From positions 1 through 64,000 of the forward strand of contig JAIBBI010000006.1 in the NCBI GenBank assembly GCA_019694755.1: DNA of 64,000 nt, written 5' to 3'. A program made the translations under genes and the position numbers. This stretch comes from Gemmataceae bacterium. GTDB taxonomy: Bacteria > Planctomycetota > Planctomycetia > Gemmatales > Gemmataceae. The notes under the pieces were generated by a model, which was given only the letters and a program-made list of their open reading frames with translations, was not told the DNA's origin and made no database searches. This document shows positions 8,937 to 17,125 of the stretch, piece by piece. Positions within the stretch are counted from its first letter, which is position 1, and every line of letters begins with the position of its first letter.

Positions 8937-9648
8937 GGTCGAATTGTAATGGCGTCACGGTGATCCAACCCTCGTCGAGCAGTGTCGCGTCCGTGTCCGG
9001 GTGCGGCTCCGGTCCGTGTAGTTCTGGCAATGCCCAGAAATAGACCCGACCTCGCGGGTCAGTTCGACGGTCGAAATGCTCGACGTAAGGGCTGACGTTC
9101 TGCGGGACCACCTTCACGCCACGGACCGGTCCGCGCTCGAGGGCCGGGATGTTGACGTTGAATAGCGAACCCTCGGTGGGCTTGTGGGCGATGATCTGTT
9201 CGACGACCTGCCGGGCGAGTTTCGAAGCGGTCGCAAAGTCCAACGGCTGTGCCTTGGTGTACTCCAAGGAAGTAGCGATACTCGTCACCTTGTAGAACGC
9301 ACCCTCGATGGCAGCAGCGACTGTGCCGGAGTAGATGACGTTGATGCCCGCATTGGAGCCGGCATTCAGGCCGCTGACGATGAGGTCGGGCTTCTGGGGC
9401 AGTATCTCCTGGAGCGCAAGCTTGACGCAATCGGCCGGGCGACCCTCCACCGCCCAGCCGATCCGTTCGGTGTCATCGAAAACCTCCTGGACGAGCAGCG
9501 GGGTCAGCAACGTGATCGAATGGCCTGCCGCGCTTTGCTCCGTGGCCGGTGCGACCACCGATACGTCCCCGATCTTCATCAGTTCCCTGCGAAGCGCTCG
9601 CAGGCCCGGGGCGTAGATTCCATCGTCGTTTGTCAAAAGTATTCGCAT
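8875..9648 (-). CDS. surE: 5'/3'-nucleotidase SurE
   Basis: A 257-aa nucleoside monophosphate phosphatase. The N-terminus MRILLTNDDGIYAPGL carries the paired Asp8-Asp9 metal ligands, SAAGHSIT supplies the Ser loop, and VSGLNAGSNAG supplies the conserved Asn. These are the family hallmarks. It lies 2 nt downstream of uvrC on the same strand, so the two are likely co-transcribed. The C-terminal 20 residues are encoded in the 62-nt overlap with the opposing glycosyltransferase gene. Confidence 0.97.
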   Translation of the reverse strand: MRILLTNDDGIYAPGLRALRRELMKIGDVSVVAPATEQSAAGHSITLLTPLLVQEVFDDTERIGWAVEGRPADCVKLALQEILPQKPDLIVSGLNAGSNAGINVIYSGTVAAAIEGAFYKVTSIATSLEYTKAQPLDFATASKLARQVVEQIIAHKPTEGSLFNVNIPALERGPVRGVKVVPQNVSPYVEHFDRRTDPRGRVYFWALPELHGPEPHPDTDATLLDEGWITVTPLQFDLTHRRRLEEMAGWRWDSPEA

Positions 9649-9650
9649 GG

Positions 9651-10988
9651 TTAACCGTTGAGTCGCTTTCGTCGCAATGTGTGAAGGTAACTCTGTGCAA
9701 ATCGGTGGGCTTCGTCGCGGACGGATTGGAGGAGGCGCAACGCCGCGGACCGCCGGGGCAGTACCAGTGGCTCCTTCTCGCCCGGCAGGAACACTTCTTC
9801 GTCCTGTTTGGCGAGCGAGATCAGGCAGGGAGGTTCAATGCCCAGCGCCGCGAATGCGTCGCGGGCCGCGTTGAGTTGCCCTTTCCCGCCGTCGATCAGC
9901 AGGACATCGGGGAAGACGGATTCGTCATCTGCGGCTCGGCGGAATCGCCGCAGAACCACTTCGCGGATGGAAGCGAAGTCGTCGATCCCCTGAATCGTTC
10001 GCAGTTTGAACTTCCGGTATCCCTCCTTGAATGGAACTCCGTCGAGGAAGCAAACCAGGGATGCAACCGTATCCTCGCCGCCCAGATGGGCAATGTCGAG
10101 ACCCTCGATGGACCGTGGAGTCTCGCGAAGGTGCAGTGCCTTTCGCAGCCCGGCAAGCCCTCGGCGAGGGTCGATGACGAACACGTGTGGTTGGACGTCT
10201 TTGTTAACGTCGCCACGCAATTCCAGCTTGCCCAGGGCTTCCACGCTGTCGCGAAGGCGTGCCGCCCGCTCGAACTGAAGTGCGACCGCCGCCTCTTTCA
10301 TTTCGCGCTTCAATTCCCGGATCAGGCGGCCCTTTCGGCCCTCCAGAACAAGTCGCAGGCCTCGGATCTGTTTTCGGTATTCCTCGCGGGTGACTCGCAG
10401 ATTGCACGGCGCGGTGCATTGCCGGATGTTGTGCAGCAGGCAGGGGCGGTACCAGCGCCACCGGGGTTCGCTCTCCCGGATGTCGAGTGAACAATTGCGG
10501 AACTGGAAGATCTTTTGAAGCACGTTGACCGCTTGCCGCAAGCCGCGGACGCTGGTGAAGGGGCCGAAGAGTTTTACACCCCGCGACCGCGGTTTCCTCG
10601 TCACTTCGACCCGGGGAAACTCCTCCCGCATCCGGATTTGGAGGTAGGGGAATGATTTACCGTCCTTGAGGTCCTTGTTGAACCTCGGCTGCACGTCTTT
10701 GATCAACCGCGATTCGGTCAGCAGGGCGTCGACTTCTGTCCCAGTCTCGAGGTAATCGATGTCGGCGATGTGTTTGATCAGGTCCGCCGTCCGCGAATCG
10801 ATTGCGGCCGCTTTGTGGAAGTACGACGAAGCGCGGGACCGGAGGTTGCGCGCTTTTCCGACATAGATGACCACGCCCTGATCGTCCTTCATCAGGTAGA
10901 CGCCGGGCGTGGTCGGAAATGAGCGGACCTTGAGGGCCGGGCCAATGGGAGCGTCTTTTTCGTCAGTCGGCAGGGGATCCATCGCCAT
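9651..10988 (-). CDS. uvrC: Excinuclease ABC subunit C, short form
   Basis: The dual-incision nuclease of nucleotide excision repair. The order is: GIY-YIG nuclease (GVYLMKDDQGVVIYVGKA, residues 29-46), four cysteines at 166, 183, 191 and 195 that match the known Fe-S ligands, a UVR helix pair (about 225-252), and the RNase H-like nuclease with Asp298 (EGLDIAHLGG), Asp366 (LLIDGGKGQ) and His428 (RDEAHRF). At 445 aa it is well short of the about 610 aa of E. coli UvrC: the linker between UVR and the second nuclease is reduced to some 35 residues and the C-terminal helix-hairpin-helix pair is absent. Both active sites look intact, so this is a compact enzyme, not a fragment. Confidence 0.95.
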   Translation of the reverse strand: MAMDPLPTDEKDAPIGPALKVRSFPTTPGVYLMKDDQGVVIYVGKARNLRSRASSYFHKAAAIDSRTADLIKHIADIDYLETGTEVDALLTESRLIKDVQPRFNKDLKDGKSFPYLQIRMREEFPRVEVTRKPRSRGVKLFGPFTSVRGLRQAVNVLQKIFQFRNCSLDIRESEPRWRWYRPCLLHNIRQCTAPCNLRVTREEYRKQIRGLRLVLEGRKGRLIRELKREMKEAAVALQFERAARLRDSVEALGKLELRGDVNKDVQPHVFVIDPRRGLAGLRKALHLRETPRSIEGLDIAHLGGEDTVASLVCFLDGVPFKEGYRKFKLRTIQGIDDFASIREVVLRRFRRAADDESVFPDVLLIDGGKGQLNAARDAFAALGIEPPCLISLAKQDEEVFLPGEKEPLVLPRRSAALRLLQSVRDEAHRFAQSYLHTLRRKRLNG

Positions 10989-11010
10989 TCATTCTACCGG
11001 GCCCGAGACT

Positions 11011-12306
11011 CTATCGCGTGCGGGCGCGGATCACATCGATACCCATCCACGGACGAAGGATTTCCGGCACAACGATCGAACCGTCCTGCTGCTGATAGTT
11101 TTCCAGGATGGCGACGATGGCCCGCGTGCAGGCGATGGCGGTACCGTTTAGCGTGTGAACGAATTGCGTGCCCTTCTTACCCGTCGCCTTGGATCGAATG
11201 TTCAGGCGGCGGGCTTGGAAATCGGTGCAGTTGGAAGTGCTGGTCACCTCGCCGTACTCGCCGGCGGCGCCGCGGCCGGGCATCCACGCTTCGAGGTCGT
11301 ATTTACGGTAGGCCGGGCCACCGAGATCGCCCGTGCAGGTGTCGATCACATGAAAGGGAATGCCAAGCCCCCGGAAGATCTTTTCCTCGATCTCGCGCAA
11401 TTCCTGATGGATCGCCTCGCTCTGATCAGGCATGCAGAATGCAAACATCTCGATTTTTGTAAACTGATGCACGCGGTACAACCCGCGGGTGTCCCGTCCC
11501 GGAGCGCCCGCTTCGGTCCGGAAGCAATGCGATAGGCCGACGTACTTGCGGGGGAGGTCCAGTTCGTCGAATACATGATCGCGGTGCATGCCTCCGAGCG
11601 TAATCTCGGCCGTTCCGATAAGGCACAGGTCTGTCTCGGCAATGGTATACACCTGCCTGGTCTCGGGATTCGGGTCCCGCGGAATGAACCCGATGCCCTC
11701 AAGCACTTCCACCCGAGCGACGTCGGGGGTAATGACGGGAGTGTAACCTTCGCGGACCAGCGTCTGGATCGCGTATTGGATCAGCGCAAGTTCCAGTAAC
11801 GCGCCCTCGTTTTTCAGGAAGTAAAATTTCTGGCCGGCAACCGACGCCCCCGCTTCGAAGTCGACGAGTTCCAGCGCTTCTGCCAGCGCGACATGGTCTT
11901 TCGGCGCAAAGTTGAATTTGGTCGGTTCGCCGAATCGCGAGATGACCTTGTTGTCGGCTGCCGTGTGGCCGACCGGGGCATCCGGGTGTGTCATGTTCGG
12001 GATCATGAGCAGCGCGGCATGGAGATCCGCCTCCGCCTGCTTGAGTTGCTTTTCCAGCAACCCGACGGATTCGCGGACCTGTTTCCCCTCGGCAATCAGT
12101 GCCTGCTTGGCCGCCGGATCTTTTTCCTGCGGAATCTTCTTGGAGACTTCATTGGCCCGCTGCTGAAGCGATTGAGTTTCGTGGATCAGTCGCTTCCTGG
12201 CCTCATCGAGGATTACGATGGCGTCAATATCGGCCCTGACCGCTCGATTAACGCAATTGGCTTTGACGGCCTCAAGATTGGCGCGGACAAACGCAATATC
12301 GAGCAT
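11011..12306 (-). CDS. serS: Seryl-tRNA synthetase
   Basis: A 431-aa class II aminoacyl-tRNA synthetase. The N-terminal antiparallel coiled coil that grips the long variable arm of tRNA-Ser spans about residues 30-105 (LIHETQSLQQRANEVSKKI onward). Motif 2 is seen in FRTEAGAPGRDTRGLYRVHQF and motif 3 in NGTAIACTRAIVAILE. The active-site TAE loop is present as GTAEITLGGMH. Length and order are standard. It is followed on the same strand by uvrC after 22 nt. Confidence 0.98.
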   Translation of the reverse strand: MLDIAFVRANLEAVKANCVNRAVRADIDAIVILDEARKRLIHETQSLQQRANEVSKKIPQEKDPAAKQALIAEGKQVRESVGLLEKQLKQAEADLHAALLMIPNMTHPDAPVGHTAADNKVISRFGEPTKFNFAPKDHVALAEALELVDFEAGASVAGQKFYFLKNEGALLELALIQYAIQTLVREGYTPVITPDVARVEVLEGIGFIPRDPNPETRQVYTIAETDLCLIGTAEITLGGMHRDHVFDELDLPRKYVGLSHCFRTEAGAPGRDTRGLYRVHQFTKIEMFAFCMPDQSEAIHQELREIEEKIFRGLGIPFHVIDTCTGDLGGPAYRKYDLEAWMPGRGAAGEYGEVTSTSNCTDFQARRLNIRSKATGKKGTQFVHTLNGTAIACTRAIVAILENYQQQDGSIVVPEILRPWMGIDVIRARTR

Positions 12307-12409
12307 GGTAATCGCTCTGGCGGTGAGTAACGGTATTCATTTCGAAACCGAACCCGCATTTGACCCTGGTTCGGCGGGTCAAGCGGCGTGGGCGGGCGGC
12401 GAGCCCGAA

Positions 12410-13549
12410 TCAGGCTCGTTCGTCGAGCGAAACGTACTTCCGTTCCGCATAACCTTTGTAGATTTGCTCAGGGCGAAACAGCCGATTGCCTCCCACCTGT
12501 TCCAGCCAGTGAGCCAGCCAACCTGCCGTGCGGGCAATTGCGAACAGAGGCGTAAAGATGTCCTTCGGGATGCCCAGAGACTGATAGACGATACCCGAGA
12601 AGAAGTCGACATTCGGATGGATGCCCTTTGCGCCAAGTACCGGGAGAGCAACCTTTTCTAATTCGAGCGCCGTGTCGTAGCTCCGCGGACGGCTCGTCTC
12701 GGCGAATACGTGCTCTGCCAGATCCTGCAACACCGTCGCTCGGGGGTCCTTGACCTTGTAGACGCGGTGGCCGAAGCCCATGATCTTACCTTTGGTCGCC
12801 ACGGCATTTTCAAACCATGCCCTCGCGTTCGCAGCAGAGCCGATCACCTCGAGCATGTCGAGAACTTCTTCGTTAGCGCCGCCGTGAAGCGGGCCGGCCA
12901 ATGCTCCGACGGCAGCACTGATGACGCGATAGGGATCGGCCAAAGTTGAACCGACGACGCGGGCCGCGAAGGTGGAGGCGTTCATCTGATGCTCCGCGTG
13001 GAGGATCAGGCACGCGTCGAGCACCTTGCGCACGGCCGGCGATGGCTCCTTGCCCGTCAGCATGTAGCCGAGATTCCCGGCGTGATCCAGATCGTCGCGG
13101 GGTGCGAGCGGTTCGAGACCCAGTCGTACGCGATGAAACGTCGCCACAAGCGTCGGCACGCTCGCCAGGATTCGAAGGCACGACTCCCAATTCCCGGCCG
13201 GATCGCTGACTTCGCGGGTCGAGTGGAACATCCCGAGCGCGGCCACCGACGCCTGCAGCGCGTCCATGGGGTGCCCGGTGGCCGGCAGCGCCTTGAACAT
13301 GTCCGTCATTCGGAAATGCAGGGCACGCCGTTGGCGGAGTTGTGCGTCGAAATCTGCCAGTTCCTTCTGCCGAGGCAATTCGCCCTTAAGGAGAAGCCAC
13401 GCGGTCTCTTCGAACGTGCTCTCCCGGGCCAGGACCTCGACAGGAAAGCCGCGGTAGAGTAATCGGGCATTCTTACCGTCGATGTCGCTGATGGCCGACT
13501 CGGCTGCCGGCACGTCTGCCAAACCCGGTCGATATTCCGCCAAACTCAT
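12410..13549 (-). CDS. gltA: Citrate synthase
   Basis: A 379-aa citrate synthase of the shorter, type I (Bacillus/archaeal-like) group. The catalytic residues are in HGGANEEV (His), FGHRVYKVKDPR (His) and NVDFFSGIVYQSLG (Asp). The region SAISDIDGKNARLLYRGFPVEVLA is typical of citrate/2-methylcitrate synthases; the sequence does not separate the two by eye, and no prp genes are nearby, so citrate synthase is the more likely call. A TTG at 13582 extends the frame, but ATG 13549 has GGGGAG 5 nt upstream and is preferred. Confidence 0.92.
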   Translation of the reverse strand: MSLAEYRPGLADVPAAESAISDIDGKNARLLYRGFPVEVLARESTFEETAWLLLKGELPRQKELADFDAQLRQRRALHFRMTDMFKALPATGHPMDALQASVAALGMFHSTREVSDPAGNWESCLRILASVPTLVATFHRVRLGLEPLAPRDDLDHAGNLGYMLTGKEPSPAVRKVLDACLILHAEHQMNASTFAARVVGSTLADPYRVISAAVGALAGPLHGGANEEVLDMLEVIGSAANARAWFENAVATKGKIMGFGHRVYKVKDPRATVLQDLAEHVFAETSRPRSYDTALELEKVALPVLGAKGIHPNVDFFSGIVYQSLGIPKDIFTPLFAIARTAGWLAHWLEQVGGNRLFRPEQIYKGYAERKYVSLDERA

Positions 13550-13636
13550 GGGACTCCCCGGCAAGCTGGTGTCAGCGGCCAAATCCTAGGGATTGGCTCT
13601 ACCCTTCAAATTATGTTAGGCGCGGGGCATGACCAG

Positions 13637-14365
13637 TCACAGGAGTCGGCGGGATTCGGTTGAGAGGGCTTGAGAGAGGAACCTCACGGTCCTCCCGGCC
13701 AGGGCGTCGAAATAGCTCCAGGTGTGCCCCCCGGCACTGGTGGACAAGTCGCACTCGTGAGCGACGCCTAACGCCTTGAGCTTTTCGTGCAATCGGTCCG
13801 CCCCGCGTATCCAAAGCTCATCTTCCGGGTCGGTGGCCAGGAAGATGTGGCCGGGTACGTTGCTCGGGTGAATATGCATCGGCACGGTGTCCTGTCGGGC
13901 CTGTTCCGGACTTTCGTAGAGATGATCGAGCGATGAGCCCTGGCCGAAAAACTCATAATACTCGATGGCCGGGGCGACCGCCGCGACGGCCGGGAAGAGT
14001 TCCGGGTGCCGGAACCCGAGCCTCAGGGCCCCCTGTCCGCCCATGCTGATGCCAAAGATTCCTAACCGCGGTACATTTATTCCCCACCGTTCGGCGACGA
14101 AGGGGACGACCTGTTCGACAACATACCGCTCTGCAGTTTGCGGTGGCTCGAATTCCGGAGTCGGGCGATCCGTCCACCAACTCCCTCCACCATAAGGGCA
14201 GACACACGCCAGCCCGCTTTCCAGCAGCAACCGGGAGTACTCATCGCTGAAGGAAAGTGGCTGGCAGGCGGCATTATGCAGGAATACCAGTGCGCCGCGT
14301 CGGTCCTTCGGTTCGAGTAACTCGGCGGGTTTGCCGGCGATCGTCGTGGTTGTCCATTCGCTCAT
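13637..14365 (-). CDS. Alpha/beta hydrolase (esterase D-like)
   Basis: A 242-aa serine hydrolase. The nucleophile elbow is GISMGGQGAL, preceded by VPRLGIFG; the acid is probably in ATDPEDELW and the base His in SAGGHTWSYFDAL near the end. That pattern is shared with the esterase D/S-formylglutathione hydrolase and Fes-like enterochelin esterase groups. It starts inside the 3' end of the NAD-kinase-like gene (92-nt overlap if ATG 14365 is used), so it belongs to the SPFH/NAD-kinase operon. The substrate is unknown; a role connected to NAD metabolism is only inferred from position. Confidence 0.8.
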   Translation of the reverse strand: MSEWTTTTIAGKPAELLEPKDRRGALVFLHNAACQPLSFSDEYSRLLLESGLACVCPYGGGSWWTDRPTPEFEPPQTAERYVVEQVVPFVAERWGINVPRLGIFGISMGGQGALRLGFRHPELFPAVAAVAPAIEYYEFFGQGSSLDHLYESPEQARQDTVPMHIHPSNVPGHIFLATDPEDELWIRGADRLHEKLKALGVAHECDLSTSAGGHTWSYFDALAGRTVRFLSQALSTESRRLL

Positions 14366-15317
14366 GCGATCCATGATATTCGCCGGCCACGAGCCGGGCG
14401 GGCCGCCCGGCCGTGCGAATTCGGGCGACCGCGCCGGCATTGAATGTCAGCGCGTCGGACTCGATGCCGTCGGAGAAGATAACTCCCCCCTCGGCCATCT
14501 GCGACTCCACGACCAGCTCCTGACCTGGCAGCAGGAATCCTGCCGACAAGTCGGTTCCCGACGAGCGACTGGCGAACGGCTCTCGTACGACAAATGCCAA
14601 CCTGGGATCGTCCCAGTTCATGCGGCATTGCGGTATCTGCGGCACGTTGCCTTCCAGGAAGAGGCTTACGACGGCCTCGGCCATGTTCCGCGTGGAGCTG
14701 AGCCAGCCTGTCGACCCGGCCCCCGTCGAGATCAGGATTCCGCTCGACGACTGAACCTCTGTCCGTCCGGCCCAGTCGAGCCGGTACCGGGCGGATACGT
14801 GAGTTCGGGATCCGACGAGGAAGTCATTGAAGGCCAGGAGACTTTGGCCGTCATTGAGTTTCGCCTCGGCCATGGTCACCATTCGGGTTGCCGCCGTCCC
14901 TGCGAAGACGGTCGCCAATGCCAGGGCGACTCCATCGGGCTTGAACCCCAGGAGAATGCCGTCATTCCGGTCCGGGTCCGGATTGACGGCAATGAGCGGC
15001 TGGCCGTTCAGGTACTTGGCCGTGTTGACGACCAGCCCGTCAGGCCCCACGGTGACCACCGTGTCCGCGGGGCTGAACAGGAAACTCGGTACGACGCTGC
15101 GTTCCAGCAGTTGAACCGGCCGGTCGAATGTCCCCGCCAGTGACCGCACCCGCATGAGGCTACGGGAATAGACCTCGTGTTCCTCCTCATACACGGCCGG
15201 ATCAAGTTTCATGTGGCTCAGGTAGAATCGGGCCTGGGCCCACGAATTGAAACGCTCGAGGAGTTGCGTCAGCCGGGTTTTCCGAGTGACGATGACAATT
15301 TTGTCCAGAGTCTTCAT
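14274..15317 (-). CDS. NAD kinase-like protein
   Basis: A 347-aa protein of the NAD(+)/NADH kinase fold. The second domain shows FNDFLVGSRTH (about residues 163-173) and STGAGSTGWLSS (197-208), which match the substrate-binding ALND and TPTGSTAY motifs of NAD kinases. The signature GGDGT is altered to GPDGL at 91-95, and the N-terminal 85 residues carry an unusual helical segment (AVYEEEHEVYSRSLM). NAD kinases make NADP from NAD; whether this one is active or has another diphosphate or lipid substrate cannot be read from sequence. The start overlaps the SPFH stop (ATGA). The last 35 residues form a basic tail past the fold and overlap the hydrolase gene. Confidence 0.8.
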   Translation of the reverse strand: MKTLDKIVIVTRKTRLTQLLERFNSWAQARFYLSHMKLDPAVYEEEHEVYSRSLMRVRSLAGTFDRPVQLLERSVVPSFLFSPADTVVTVGPDGLVVNTAKYLNGQPLIAVNPDPDRNDGILLGFKPDGVALALATVFAGTAATRMVTMAEAKLNDGQSLLAFNDFLVGSRTHVSARYRLDWAGRTEVQSSSGILISTGAGSTGWLSSTRNMAEAVVSLFLEGNVPQIPQCRMNWDDPRLAFVVREPFASRSSGTDLSAGFLLPGQELVVESQMAEGGVIFSDGIESDALTFNAGAVARIRTAGRPARLVAGEYHGSHERMDNHDDRRQTRRVTRTEGPTRRTGIPA

Positions 15318-16282
15318 CGGTCCCTCCGCGAGGGTCTGAGGAGCGAATCGAGCAGGTCCGGGGAGATATTGAGCGTGCCGATCTTCTCGGCGTTGGACGC
15401 GATCTCCTGGAACCCCAAAGCGACCATGTGCCGCGGATCGGTCGAGCGGGCAGCCAGCACCTGCAGGGCCCGCGGATCGAGTGCGGCCAATGGCTTCAGT
15501 GTCGCCTCGACGGCGAATGCCTGGGCCTCCGCCCGCGTACGGATGTTGGCGGCTTCGCGCTCGACAAACACCTGGCGACGGCCTTCCAATTCGATCTCGG
15601 CCTCCAGTTTGCCTTCTTCGAGTTCCCGCTGTTTGGCCTCGACGGCCAGTTCGGTGTTCAGCTCGTTCTCTTTGATGACCCGCTCCTGCTCGACCGCGTT
15701 GTTGCGGCGGGCGTAGATCGCGTCGTCCGCCTCGCGCAGCATCTCTTCTCGGGCGCGTGCTTCGAGCGCTTTAGCCGTTTCCGGGGTCGGCCGAATGGCG
15801 AGAATCGAGAAGTCGAGGACCTCGATCCCCAAGGCGGAAAGCACGGGCGACTCACGGAGGCCCGAGTGAACATGGTCCGCGATGGCTTCGGCCTCCAGAA
15901 GGGCTTCGCGCAACTTACGTCGCTGGATTTCGGGCCGCAACGCCGTCTGAGCAGCTTGGGTGACGCGATCGACCAGTTTGTCGGGATCGTCGGATGAGTA
16001 CTGGCCATTGGCCTCCTGGCTGTAATCGAGAAGGCCGGCAAGCCGGACAGGATCGCTAACGCGGTAGGCCAGCGATCCCTGGACGGTGATGTCCTGGAAG
16101 TCAGCGGTCGTTTCCGTGATCATGAACGGCCCGTCCATCGAGCCGGCCGGCACGGCCACGATCGTCGACCAAGGGCTGAAGCAGAAAAAGCTCAGACCCG
16201 GGCCCGACCGGCGAATCCGGCCGCCCACAAAGTGCAGCACATGAACGGTCGGCGCGGCTTTGACGTAACGGATTCCAAGCAT
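15314..16282 (-). CDS. SPFH (stomatin/prohibitin/band 7) domain protein
   Basis: A 322-aa SPFH protein. Residues 5-190 form the band-7 domain (FVGGRIRRSGPGLSFFCF, then TVQGSLAYRVSDPVRLAGLL), and a long charged coiled coil follows at about 185-265, rich in Ala-Glu-Arg (ALEARAREEMLREADDAIY onward). There is no clear N-terminal membrane helix, so membrane contact would be peripheral or through the SPFH domain. Such proteins assemble into large rings on membranes. It is first in the operon SPFH - NAD-kinase-like - hydrolase, transcribed from a promoter at 16326-16354, with AGGGGG 7 nt before the ATG. The neighbour across the operators is an NrtR-like regulator. Confidence 0.88.
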   Translation of the reverse strand: MLGIRYVKAAPTVHVLHFVGGRIRRSGPGLSFFCFSPWSTIVAVPAGSMDGPFMITETTADFQDITVQGSLAYRVSDPVRLAGLLDYSQEANGQYSSDDPDKLVDRVTQAAQTALRPEIQRRKLREALLEAEAIADHVHSGLRESPVLSALGIEVLDFSILAIRPTPETAKALEARAREEMLREADDAIYARRNNAVEQERVIKENELNTELAVEAKQRELEEGKLEAEIELEGRRQVFVEREAANIRTRAEAQAFAVEATLKPLAALDPRALQVLAARSTDPRHMVALGFQEIASNAEKIGTLNISPDLLDSLLRPSRRDR

Positions 16283-16305
16283 CGGATGTCCCCCTGGAAG
16301 GTGGC

Positions 16306-16326
16306 TTACTGTCTTGTCTACAGTAA
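16306..16326. promoter_or_regulatory. Operator palindrome 1 (TTACTGT-N7-ACAGTAA)
   Basis: A perfect 7-7-7 inverted repeat. It shares arm sequence and spacing with the palindrome at 16339-16361 (consensus TTAYTGT-N7-ACARTAA), and the centres are 34 bp apart. It ends at the -10 box and covers the predicted transcription start of the minus-strand SPFH operon. The most likely binder is the NrtR-like protein encoded next door; that link is inference. Confidence 0.75.
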
Positions 16327-16354
16327 CTATACGGCTGGCTTATTGTGGAGTCAA
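16326..16354 (-). promoter_or_regulatory. Sigma70-type promoter of the SPFH/NAD-kinase-like operon
   Basis: Read on the minus strand: TTGACT (16354-16349), a 17-nt spacer, TATAGT (16331-16326). Each box matches the consensus at five of six positions with ideal spacing. The -35 lies inside operator 2 and the -10 abuts operator 1, an arrangement expected for repression by a bound dimer pair. The leader to ATG 16282 would be about 37 nt. Confidence 0.7.
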
Positions 16355-16361
16355 CAATAAG
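16339..16361. promoter_or_regulatory. Operator palindrome 2 (CTTATTGT-N7-ACAATAAG)
   Basis: A perfect 8-7-8 inverted repeat, the same architecture as operator 1. It overlaps the -35 of the minus-strand promoter and ends 8 nt before the ATG of the Nudix regulator, so one protein could control both directions, including its own gene. Confidence 0.75.
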
Positions 16362-16369
16362 ATGGAAGA

Positions 16370-17053
16370 ATGAAATCTTCACGCAGTGCCACGGCCCGGA
16401 CGTACGATTTTCCCCGACCCGCCGTCACGGTGGACGTGGCGTTGTTTCGGCCGACTGCGCCTGGCACACACGTGAGGCTGGAACTGTTGCTGATCCGCAG
16501 GGATCTGCCGCCATTCCGAGGCGACTGGGCGTTGCCGGGCGGCTTCGTCCGTGAGAACGAGGACCTGCCGGAGGCGGCCGGCCGCGAGTTGGAGGAAGAA
16601 GCCGGCCTGAAGCAGGTCGTACTGTATCAGGTCGGGGCAGTTGGAACTCCGGGCCGGGACCCACGAGGGCACACCGTGACCGTTTTGTTCGTGGGACTGA
16701 GCCGCAATCCCGGCGTGCTGTCGGCCGGTGGCGACGCGACCTCGGCCGACTGGTTTGTCGTCGATGAGCTACCCAAACTGGCCTTTGATCATGCCGTGCT
16801 GGTGACGGCCGCCCGAGCCTCGCTTCGCGAACGCGTTGAAGACATCCGCTTTCTGCAAGACTTGCTGCCGGCCGAGTTCACATTGGCCGAGCTTCAGGGG
16901 CTGACCGAGGCGGTTCTTGGCACCGAATTGGACGTCCGCAACTTCCGTCGGAAGGTTCGCGAAGCCGTTGTTGCGACGGGCGGCGTTCGCCGGGAGGGGG
17001 CCCATCGCCCGGCGCAGTTGTTCCGGTTCGCCCGAGGAAAAAGCCGACGGTAA
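16370..17053 (+). CDS. NrtR-like Nudix transcriptional regulator
   Basis: A 227-aa protein with an N-terminal Nudix domain and a C-terminal winged-helix segment (about 150-220: FTLAELQGLTEAVLG, then FRRKVREAVV), the layout of NrtR regulators of NAD metabolism, which sense ADP-ribose. The Nudix box at 58-80 is complete (G-x5-E-x7-REL-EEE-AGL), so hydrolase activity may be retained. It is divergent from an operon with an NAD-kinase-like gene, and two matching palindromes lie between them. It could alternatively be a plain ADP-ribose pyrophosphatase, but the C-terminal half favours a regulator. The ATG sits 8 nt after operator 2; the only ribosome-binding candidate, GGAAG, is very close to it. 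Confidence 0.85.
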   Translation: MKSSRSATARTYDFPRPAVTVDVALFRPTAPGTHVRLELLLIRRDLPPFRGDWALPGGFVRENEDLPEAAGRELEEEAGLKQVVLYQVGAVGTPGRDPRGHTVTVLFVGLSRNPGVLSAGGDATSADWFVVDELPKLAFDHAVLVTAARASLRERVEDIRFLQDLLPAEFTLAELQGLTEAVLGTELDVRNFRRKVREAVVATGGVRREGAHRPAQLFRFARGKSRR

Positions 17054-17125
17054 GTCGACTATGCCAACCGTGAGCGTTGCGGTTACAATCCGTGCCACTT
17101 GGTCCACGGACGGCACTCGGCTGAC

